A stretch of 64,000 nucleotides of DNA from Chitinivorax sp. B (GTDB lineage: Bacteria > Pseudomonadota > Gammaproteobacteria > Burkholderiales > SCOH01), in contig NZ_SCOH01000006.1 in the NCBI RefSeq assembly GCF_005503445.1, positions 1 to 64,000 on the forward strand, read 5' to 3'. The notes under the pieces were generated by a model. It worked only from the letters and a program-made list of their open reading frames with translations. It was not told where the DNA came from and searched no databases. A program made the translations under genes and the position numbers. Numbering within the stretch: the stretch's first letter is position 1; every line of letters starts with the position of its first letter. This document shows, piece by piece, positions 58,101 to 64,000 of the stretch.

Positions 58101-58732
58101 TGTGGCAGGGCCATGGGCGTGGCGCCTTGCAGTTGCTGCTGCCAATACTGCAATTGGCGGTCGAACACCCCTTCTTCCGCCTGTCCACGCTGCCATTCGG
58201 CGTAGTCGGCATACTGGATCGGCAGCTCGATCCAATCCGGCTCGGTGCCTTGCAGCGCTGCACGATAGGCCTGCGCCAGCTCACGTGACAGAACACCGGT
58301 TGACCCACCATCAGAGATGATGTGATGCAAGGTGATGACCAGCACGTGCTCCGTATCGGACAAGGTCAACAGGCTGGCTCGCAGCAGGGGTGCCTTGGCC
58401 AGATCGAAGGGCTGGCGATACTGCTGCAGCATGAAAGCATCGACAGTGGCACGCTCGGCATTGAGTACGGCAACTGGTTCGATGGCGACTGTCAGTTCGC
58501 TCAGGCAGCACTGCTGTAACACCTGATCTTGATAGGTGAAGCAGGTACGAAGCGATTCATGGCGGGCAATCACGGTATCCAGTGCCGTTTGCAACGCCTG
58601 ATGATTCAGCGGCCCAGTCAGATGAAGCGCAATGGTGATGTTGTATTGCGCCGATGCCGGCTCGAGTTGATCCAGCAGCCACAGCCGCTGCTGAGAAAAC
58701 GAGGGCTTGAACAGATACGATGGGGCCTGCAT
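52193..58732 (-). CDS. Non-ribosomal peptide synthetase, C-A-PCP-C-A-PCP
   Basis: 2179 residues from ATG 58732 (AGGAG upstream). C1 at 1-450 has HHIISDGG. A1 at ~480-990 has YTSGSTGQPKG near 622; pocket residues read from FDFSVWE, VTVLNQTPS, RYVVFGG and NMYGITETTVH give D-F-W-N-V-G-M-V-H, the threonine code. PCP1 Ser lies in GGDSLRG near 1030. C2 at ~1075-1510 has CHPIYDGW, retaining the second His. A2 at ~1550-2050 has YTSGSTGLPKG near 1719 and a pocket of about D-A-L-F-I-G-G-T-F, closest to valine-like codes. PCP2 Ser lies in GGHSLLLA near 2106. It links the upstream NRPS to the PKS. No epimerase or thioesterase is present. Confidence 0.95.
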   Translation of the reverse strand: MQAPSYLFKPSFSQQRLWLLDQLEPASAQYNITIALHLTGPLNHQALQTALDTVIARHESLRTCFTYQDQVLQQCCLSELTVAIEPVAVLNAERATVDAFMLQQYRQPFDLAKAPLLRASLLTLSDTEHVLVITLHHIISDGGSTGVLSRELAQAYRAALQGTEPDWIELPIQYADYAEWQRGQAEEGVFDRQLQYWQQQLQGATPMALPHDRPRLARQSFRGATLFVDLPRDSTDRLAEQARVQGNTLFMTLLTAFYALLYRYSGQSDLVVGTPVSGRNRLELENLVGFFVNTLALRTDIDPGQTFRSLLAQVRQVTLAGQSNQDVPFDRIVDALRLERDLSHAPVFQVMFAYQESAADHWQLDGLTVTPLTVPSDTAKFDLTLSLDNVDGQVRAAFEYSTDLFDASTIERFSNHFNQLLVQIAEDDNRPIVDYALLGEAERAQILSCWDQPVAHFPADLCLHEVFERQARLTPTAEALSAGHQRISYQSLNARANRLAHYIRHSIGEQGGGQPEAAPLIGICLPRHEDLVVAILAVLKAGYGYLPIDPALSPERIGFYVSDAKVSLVVTQAEYGTLFDSDTIDTICVDSELPFILSMPSDNLSLAATPSQLAYVIYTSGSTGQPKGVMVSHRNVLRLFKGTDAWFGFNQNDVWSLFHSTAFDFSVWEIWGALLYGGRLVVVPYMVSRSPEAFHQLVVRERVTVLNQTPSAFKQFIAADQAAGLPAKALSLRYVVFGGEALEPASLRPWLDKYGDAAPQLINMYGITETTVHVTYRPITRQDAERPGSSPIGVAIPDLRLFILDAQRRPVPVGVIGEIYVAGDGVAQGYLNRPELTAERFIDWPASLAEAAGRTDGRKLYKTGDLGRFLADGSIEYKGRADDQVKIRGFRIELGEIEAALRQSSQVKEAIVQTWRDGVAGDARLVAYVVPAVADVKVEQLRSLLKTVLPEYMVPAHFLFLEALPLTNNGKIDRKALPSPASERPQLASDYAPASNVLEQQLVDIWQSVLGLDQIGIHDNFFALGGDSLRGVQAIGQARGLGLNLSLVDLFAQQTIAELARIAASKPGNEPTINRQRQPFSLISEADRAKLPATAIDAYPLSRMQGGMFYHMQLTPESNVYHCTGTSHIRLASPFNEAAFRTAVQQTVARHDILRIGFDLVGCSEPLQIVHREAVLPVVVEDLRGLSDEAQETRIKALLEIEKRTPFDFSKPTLLRFFIQLRSDRSLQFTMTECHPIYDGWSYHTMIVEVFNRYAGLTGDSTFTEPPALNVSYRDFVEMELAAVNDPAHQQFWGDWLEDCTILKLPRLMPTPPGSHTPSLKAVRLTLPESVYAGLQRLMHAASVPMKSVLLAGHVKVMSLVTGETDILTGIPTNGRPEEIGGDQLYGLFLNTLPFRFKLEHASWLETVKGVFARECAAMPYRRFPLAEIQRQFGKQPLLEDVLFNYMDFHVYDQLDSKLGFEVVDTLDSGDVNEGTNFALNVHFQHLTLSSKLARNQVSVQIDFDEYQLTRTQIDALADYYQQVFAAMAADPAQPHHAQDFLAPAMRQQLLTQFNHGGNGYDGHGTLASLFTEQVAQVGEQIALIEADQQLNYRQLNARANQLAHYLMGQGVKAGDPIGIHLSRSMDLIVAILAVIKVEAVYVPIDLDDPRERIDTILADTGSRIVLTQERALMRLSGVAAQLIVLDRMTTTVAQYPVTDLPVTTSSEAIAYIMYTSGSTGLPKGAMIRQKGIARLVKQVSHIDFERYGRILQLSTISFDAATLEIWGALLNGGTLVLYPNTLPSIPVLETVIEKHQIQTLFLTTSLFNTVVDEKPALLAPLKQVITGGEAMSSAHARKLLSVLPQLRLTNGYGPTENTTFTTTFDVQADQVADFDSIPLGRPIENTQTYVLDRFMNPVPIGTPGELYVGGDGLATGYLNRDELNAERFVPNPFHPQLSAKLYRTGDLVRYLPDGLLQYLGRIDAQVKIRGFRIEIGEIENALCRHEQVLQAVVRVVDEPGGKRIAAYVVAQGTIYGDAVVLKTFLAQHLPKYMLPSYVVFLPALPLTRNGKVDLKALPDPKPATGTTQRLRSPGNQREQDIQAVWSQVLAVANPGIDDNFFDLGGHSLLLARVHQQLRAKGYDMLSIVDLLNYPTIHALASHLERGPADTGVQLAEVGQKVADGRRRLAELQRQKQNV

Positions 58733-58851
58733 TTTGCTCTCCTGCTGATAATTGGTGTGTTGTTTTTGCTTTAACCAGTACATCGAATGACGCCCGCCCA
58801 TCAACCAGCCGATGAACGGGCTACTTACCCGTGCCGTGATGATTGGGCACC

Positions 58852-61800
58852 TTACTTGCTGACATCCATTTCCACGACTTGACGACCTGCCCGGGCAACC
58901 CGGGTGATCGCACTGACCGGTTTGGCCGGTTCCTGCTGCCGACGGACTGCAATCAATGCAGCCAGCTCAGCGATGGTGGGCTTGTCGAACACGTCCTGCA
59001 CCGTGACGGCCACACCCAGTTGCTGTGTGATCCGCGCCATCACCCGCAGCGCTTTCAGGGAATGCCCACCCAGTTCAAAGAAGCTGTCATCGATACCGAC
59101 TTCATCCAGCGCCAGTACTTCTCGCCAGATGGCCCAGAGCCCTTGTTCAATTTCGTTGCCAGGTGCACGGTGCACCTGGTTGCGGACCTGTTCGGGTTTG
59201 GGCAACGCCTTGTAATCGACCTTGCCATTAGCGGTCTGCGGCAACGCCGGTAACCACACAAAGTAAGTCGGCACCATATAGGCCGGCAGGCGGGTTTTCA
59301 GGAAGTCACGCAGCACAGCGTTGTCCGGCGTGACGTCATCGTTGGCCAGCAGATAAGCCACCAGATACTGTCCGTCCGCCCCTTCGCCATCGCGCCGCAC
59401 GATCACGGCCGCCTGACGCACCGTCGGGTGATCCGCCAGCTGCGCCTCGATCTCGCCCAGCTCAATGCGGTAGCCACGCAGTTTGATCTGTTGATCGCGT
59501 CGACCGACATAATCCAGATTGCCATCCGCCAAGGCACGGACCAGATCGCCGGTCTTGTACAGGCGGCTGCCATCCACAAACGGGCTGTCGATGAAACGTT
59601 CCTGCGTCAGGGCTGGGCGATTCAGATAGCCACGTGCCACGCCCGCACCTCCGATGTACAGCTCACCCACCGCGCCAAACGGCACCGGACGTAACGCCGC
59701 ATCCAGTACATACAGGCAGGTGTTGTCGATGGGCTGACCGATCGGCACATGTCCAGTATGGCGTTGACTGGCACCGAACTCGTGCACGCAGCAACCCACC
59801 ACGGTTTCGGTCGGGCCGTATTCATTGAAGATGCGGATGGCCGGGGCATTGTCCTGCCAGGTTGCCAAGGCAGCCCCTTTCAACGCTTCGCCCCCCACCA
59901 CCATCGCCGATACTCTGGCAGCGGCGCCGGCGGGCAGGGTCTGGCCGAGCAATTCCAGATGAACGGGCGTGATTTTCAGCAATTGCGAATCCCCAGCTGC
60001 CTGCAAATGGGTAGCCAAGGTGGTGGCATCCGCGTCGTCCGGCACCACCACAACCCGTCCACCGGCCATCAACGGCACCCACAAGCTGGTGATGGTGGCA
60101 TCGAAGCTGATCGACGAATGTAGTAGCGCCTCGCTGTGTGGGCTCACCCGATAGGCACGGCAGGCATATTGCAGATAGTTGACCAGGCCGCGCTGCTCGA
60201 TCATCACGCCCTTGGGTTGGCCGGTTGAACCCGAGGTATAGATGACATAAGCCAGGTCGCTGGCGGTCGGTTCTGCATTCACGATGCCGACCGACGCGGC
60301 TTGCGGCAGCGCGTCCATCAGCAAGGTGGTGCCGGCATGGCCAGGCAAGATGGCCTGCAAGGCATGATCGGTGATCAGCACCGCAGCCTGACTGTCGTTC
60401 AACAGATAGGCCACCCGTTCGGCCGGGTAGGCAGCGTCGATCGGCAGGTAGGCACCACCCGCCTTCCAGCTGGCCAGCATGGCCACCACCAGCGATGCCG
60501 AGCGGCGCAGATAGATGCCGACCAGCCGATCTCGCCCAATGCCTTGCTGACGCAGTACGGCAGCCAGTTGGCTGGCTTGGCGGTCCAGCTCGGCATAACG
60601 CAATACCGTGTCGCCATCCTGCACGGCAATGGCATCGGGCGTGGCGCGGGCCTGCTGTTCGAACAGCGCCTGCGCGCAACCATCGAAGAACGGCCGTGGC
60701 TGCGGTGCCCAGCACGCCAGCAGGGCCTGCTGCTCGTCCGGCTGCAACATGGCCACCTCACCCAGGGTCGCCTGATCGGCCTGCGCCAAGCCGACGATCA
60801 GCTGGGTCAGATGCCGCATCAGTTGCGCCGCCGTGGCAGCGGTGTAGTAGCGCAGATCGTAGTGCAGATGCCCATGCAGCCCATCTTGCGGTGACGCCAC
60901 CACCGTCAGCGGGAAGTTGGTGCGCTCGGCGGCCTGATCGAACAGGAACAACGGCCGTGCACCCGACTGGCTGCCAGGGTAGTTCTCGAACACCACGATG
61001 GAATCGAACAGCGCACCAGGCCAGTCGATGCCTGCCTGCTGCTTGATATCAGCCAGCGACAGGCCCGCGTGCTGTTCGTTTTCCAGTTGTGCAGCCTGAA
61101 TCTGCTGCAGCCAGCCCACCACCGGCAAGTCCTCGGCAACATTGACACGGGCCGGCACGGTACCGATGAACAGGCCAACCATGTTTTCAATGCCACGTAA
61201 GGCGTTGGCCCGGCCAGACACCGTCACACCGAACAGGCAATCCTGTGTGCCGCCATAACGGTTCAACAGCAGCGCCCAGGCGCCCTGCACCAAGGTGCTC
61301 AAGGTCAGGCGATGGCGACGGGCAAAGTGAGCCAATGCAACATCCTGCTCGGCCGTCAGGGCGAATTCAACGCGGCCGATGCCATCTTCTGTACCCAGCA
61401 TGGCACGCGGTGCTGGCAGTGGCGTGGCCTCCTGCAGGCCCGCAAGCCGTTGTTGCCAGTGCCGTTGCGATGCCTGGCGCTGACTGTGTTGCCACTGCAG
61501 ATAATCACGGAACGGCCGTGGCTGACCACCCAGCGACTGGCCACGGACCAATGCCGTGACTTCGTCCAGAAGCCGCTGCACAGACCAGCCATCAAGAATC
61601 GCGTGATGATGACTGAGTACCAAGTAGACCAAATCATGTGGCAGACGAATCAGTGTCACCCGATATAACGGTGCGGTCTGCAGATCGAAACCAGCCTGCA
61701 GATCGGCCATGCGCCAATCGGCCAACAGGCTGTCGGCATCCGTTCTGTCTGTCCAGTCCAGCACCTGCCAGACCGGCTCGACCTGTGCCAGCACAATCTG

Positions 61801-64000
61801 TAACGGACTGTCTGCCGTGCGGAGGTCAAAGCAGCTGCGCAGCAACGGATGCCGTTGTGCCACTTGCCGCCAGGCGGCCTGCAACTGTACGGGCTCGACT
61901 GCCTCGGTCAGGTGGAAACACAGTTGTTCGACATACAGGCTGGATTGCGGCGTGTTCAGTGCATGGAACACCATGCCTTCCTGCATCGCAGTCAATGGAT
62001 AGATATCCACCAACTGCGGATAATGGGATTGCAATTGATCCAATGCTGGTTGACGCAATGTCGCCAGCGGGAAATCAGATGGCGTGTATTGTGGAACCGT
62101 CAATGCCTGACAATGTGCCACCAGCTCAGTCAGGTGACGCTGGAAAGCCTCTGCCAACGCCCGGATGGTGGCCTCGCGATGGCAGGTTTCGCTATAAGTC
62201 CACTCCACGGTCAAACTATCACCATAGACATAGGCATCCACCTCCAGCAGATAGGCACGATGATTCTCCGCGCTTTGCCGGCTACCTGTGGACACAGTCG
62301 ACACACCCAGCAGTGGCGCCCGTTGGAAACTTTGCTCGAAACGCCCCAGATAGTTGAAACAGAGTTCACCTGTCGCCTTGTCCGACAGTGTCGCCGCCGG
62401 GCCCTGCGTCAACAGCCCGAACGCAGCATCCCGCTGTGCTAACTGACGTACCGCTTCTTTGACACCCTTGATCAGATGACTGGCGTCCAATGCGCCATCC
62501 AGGTTCAACACCACCGGATACAACGTAGTGAACCAGCCTAAGGTGCGGCTGACATCTGGTGCATCGAGCCAACCATCCCGGCCGTGGCCTTCCAGGTCGA
62601 CCCGCAGTTCGCCATCGCCCAGCCATCCTTGCAGCGCTGCAGCCAGTGCAGCCAGCAGCAGATCGGCGGCATTGGCATGATAAGTGGCCGGCACGGCGCC
62701 CAGCAGGGCCTGTGTCAGACCGGCATTCAACGACAGCACATGTTTGCGCGAGGTGGCCACCGTATGACGATCGGTTTCACCCGTCAGATCTCGTGGCAGG
62801 CGCAGCATCGGGCGGGCCAGGTAGTCATGCCAGAACTGGTGTTGCGCTGGCCAATCCGCCGCTTGCGGTCTGCTTGTCAGGTACTGTGCCCAGCGCTGGA
62901 ACGACGCCGTGCGGGCCGGCAATGCCGGCTGACGCCCGTCACGTAACGCCACATAGGCATCCAGCAGATCATCCAGCAGAATGCGCCAGGACACGCCATC
63001 GATCACCAGATGGTGAACCACCACCATCAGCAACGCCTTGTGATCGTCGTAAAGATACAGCGCTTTCAACATCGGCCCACTGGCAATATTCAACTCACGC
63101 TGGCATTGCGCCAGCGTCTGCCGCAAATAACCAGACTGTGTATCCGCCAACGGCAGCCGGCAACGCTGCAGGCGGAAGGCAGCGGCTTCACCGCTGATCT
63201 CGCCCTGCCATTGGCCATCCACCCGTCTTTGGTAACGGGTACGCAGCCCCTCGTGATGCTGCAAGACTGCGGCAAATGCCCCTTCCAATGCAGGTAGATC
63301 CACAGCTGGGTCAAGGTCAAACAGATAAGACTGATTGAAATGGTGTGGATTGGCCTGATTGTGCTGGAAGAACCAATGCTGGATTGGCGTCAGCGGCACG
63401 TGGCCTTGTGCCGGTAACTCGACAGCGCCTGCTGACGGGCTGTCGTCCAGCACACTGGCCAGTTCTGCAATGGTCTGATAGTCGAACATCATGCGCGGAT
63501 TCAAGTTGAACCCCGCCTGACGGGCCTTGAACACGATCTGCAGGCTGAGAATGGAGTCGCCACCCAGCTCGAAGAAATTGTCGTGAATGCCGACCGGGCT
63601 CCGCTGCAGTACGGTTTGCCAGATGTCCACCAGCACCTGTTCCACCGCACTGCTGGCCGCGACCTGCGGCACTTGCGACACGGCGGGCTCGATACGGGCC
63701 AATGCATCGCGGTCGATCTTGCCGTTGGCAGTCAGCGGCATCATGGGCAACACGACGATGTCGGACGGCACCATATAGGCCGGCAAATGGCTGGCCAAAT
63801 GCGCGCGGATCGGGGCGGTATCGGTGATGCCGCCTGCCAACACCGTATAGGCCACCAAATGCTTGCGGCCATGACGGGCCTGGATCAACGCGGCGGCCGC
63901 TTCCACCAGCGGGTGGCTGCACAGGGCGGCATCGATCTCGCCCAATTCGATACGGAACCCACGCAGCTTGATCTGGTGATCCTTGCGCCCCAGAAAGTGC
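58852..64000 (-). CDS. Non-ribosomal peptide synthetase, partial (A)-PCP-E-C-A-PCP
   Basis: The frame runs off the right edge; at least 1715 residues are seen. The edge shows an A-domain tail (DHQIKLRGFRIELGEIDA). Next come PCP (GGDSILS, near 63557), an epimerisation domain (HHLVIDGVSWRI near 63000, GELCFNYLGRFEQ), a condensation domain of DCL position (HHHAILDGW near 61600) and an A domain (YTSGSTGQPKG near 60225). That A domain's pocket, read from FDATITSLW, LLKITPVHLELL, MVVGGEAL and NEYGPTETVVG, gives D-A-T-K-V-G-E-V-G, an asparagine-like code. The last PCP is GGHSLKA near 59062. It ends with no thioesterase and passes the chain to the next NRPS, 119 bases downstream. The residue before Asn should be D-configured. 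Confidence 0.95.
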   Translation of the reverse strand, partial: HFLGRKDHQIKLRGFRIELGEIDAALCSHPLVEAAAALIQARHGRKHLVAYTVLAGGITDTAPIRAHLASHLPAYMVPSDIVVLPMMPLTANGKIDRDALARIEPAVSQVPQVAASSAVEQVLVDIWQTVLQRSPVGIHDNFFELGGDSILSLQIVFKARQAGFNLNPRMMFDYQTIAELASVLDDSPSAGAVELPAQGHVPLTPIQHWFFQHNQANPHHFNQSYLFDLDPAVDLPALEGAFAAVLQHHEGLRTRYQRRVDGQWQGEISGEAAAFRLQRCRLPLADTQSGYLRQTLAQCQRELNIASGPMLKALYLYDDHKALLMVVVHHLVIDGVSWRILLDDLLDAYVALRDGRQPALPARTASFQRWAQYLTSRPQAADWPAQHQFWHDYLARPMLRLPRDLTGETDRHTVATSRKHVLSLNAGLTQALLGAVPATYHANAADLLLAALAAALQGWLGDGELRVDLEGHGRDGWLDAPDVSRTLGWFTTLYPVVLNLDGALDASHLIKGVKEAVRQLAQRDAAFGLLTQGPAATLSDKATGELCFNYLGRFEQSFQRAPLLGVSTVSTGSRQSAENHRAYLLEVDAYVYGDSLTVEWTYSETCHREATIRALAEAFQRHLTELVAHCQALTVPQYTPSDFPLATLRQPALDQLQSHYPQLVDIYPLTAMQEGMVFHALNTPQSSLYVEQLCFHLTEAVEPVQLQAAWRQVAQRHPLLRSCFDLRTADSPLQIVLAQVEPVWQVLDWTDRTDADSLLADWRMADLQAGFDLQTAPLYRVTLIRLPHDLVYLVLSHHHAILDGWSVQRLLDEVTALVRGQSLGGQPRPFRDYLQWQHSQRQASQRHWQQRLAGLQEATPLPAPRAMLGTEDGIGRVEFALTAEQDVALAHFARRHRLTLSTLVQGAWALLLNRYGGTQDCLFGVTVSGRANALRGIENMVGLFIGTVPARVNVAEDLPVVGWLQQIQAAQLENEQHAGLSLADIKQQAGIDWPGALFDSIVVFENYPGSQSGARPLFLFDQAAERTNFPLTVVASPQDGLHGHLHYDLRYYTAATAAQLMRHLTQLIVGLAQADQATLGEVAMLQPDEQQALLACWAPQPRPFFDGCAQALFEQQARATPDAIAVQDGDTVLRYAELDRQASQLAAVLRQQGIGRDRLVGIYLRRSASLVVAMLASWKAGGAYLPIDAAYPAERVAYLLNDSQAAVLITDHALQAILPGHAGTTLLMDALPQAASVGIVNAEPTASDLAYVIYTSGSTGQPKGVMIEQRGLVNYLQYACRAYRVSPHSEALLHSSISFDATITSLWVPLMAGGRVVVVPDDADATTLATHLQAAGDSQLLKITPVHLELLGQTLPAGAAARVSAMVVGGEALKGAALATWQDNAPAIRIFNEYGPTETVVGCCVHEFGASQRHTGHVPIGQPIDNTCLYVLDAALRPVPFGAVGELYIGGAGVARGYLNRPALTQERFIDSPFVDGSRLYKTGDLVRALADGNLDYVGRRDQQIKLRGYRIELGEIEAQLADHPTVRQAAVIVRRDGEGADGQYLVAYLLANDDVTPDNAVLRDFLKTRLPAYMVPTYFVWLPALPQTANGKVDYKALPKPEQVRNQVHRAPGNEIEQGLWAIWREVLALDEVGIDDSFFELGGHSLKALRVMARITQQLGVAVTVQDVFDKPTIAELAALIAVRRQQEPAKPVSAITRVARAGRQVVEMDVSK

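Overview
The window looks like a betaproteobacterial chromosome of moderately high GC. I infer this from the gene families and codon use (chromate efflux, YqaA, MlaC-like, MipA/OmpV, DUF3703, haem-type chemoreceptor). A Chitinivorax/Chitinimonas/Chromobacterium-like relative is my guess; no rRNA or marker gene fixes the taxon. I saw no tRNA, rRNA or CRISPR array.

Left third (1-26.6 kb): accessory and housekeeping genes among decayed DNA. Two IS5-family remnants, an IS110 stub, an IS6-type stub and a 108-bp MITE-like palindrome surround an AraC/LysE pair and a secreted hydrolase. A caspase-like gene is split by one in-frame TAG, and a TonB-dependent receptor is badly decayed. Intact genes include a CHASE2 adenylate cyclase, chrA, a DMT exporter with a His-rich tail, a YqaA/CBS-CorC pair, an NfeD-slipin operon, a c-haem-type (CxxCH) chemoreceptor, and small DUF proteins including a SRAP-type peptidase.

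Middle (27-41 kb): a compact operon on the + strand (28717-32114) encodes an isocyanide (isonitrile) synthase, a HAD phosphatase, and a second isocyanide synthase fused to a TauD/PvcB-like oxygenase domain. GNAT and EF-hand genes lie divergently upstream and a LysR regulator converges downstream. Then come an AmiD-like amidase and a 645-aa secreted protein that appears to combine a lectin-like N-terminus with a deaminase-fold C-terminus (candidate toxin). Redox, periplasmic-binding, MlaC-like and MipA/OmpV genes follow.

Right third (41.3-64 kb, - strand): a large hybrid NRPS/PKS cluster that continues past the right edge. Read in transcription order it is: NRPS (...A-PCP-E-C-A-PCP), NRPS (C-A-PCP-C-A-PCP), PKS (KS-AT-KR-ACP), a free-standing condensation protein, ABC ATPase, ABC permease, a divergent MbtH-like protein and a lipoprotein penicillin-acylase homologue. 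No thioesterase is visible. Binding-pocket residues suggest ...D-X-Asn-Thr-(Val-like)-malonate(OH). The order NRPS-NRPS-PKS-condensation protein-exporter-hydrolase strongly resembles the peptide half of zeamine/fabclavine clusters, where the free condensation enzyme joins the peptide-ketide to a polyamine and a hydrolase trims the exported precursor. The PUFA-synthase-like polyamine genes expected in that case would lie beyond base 64000.
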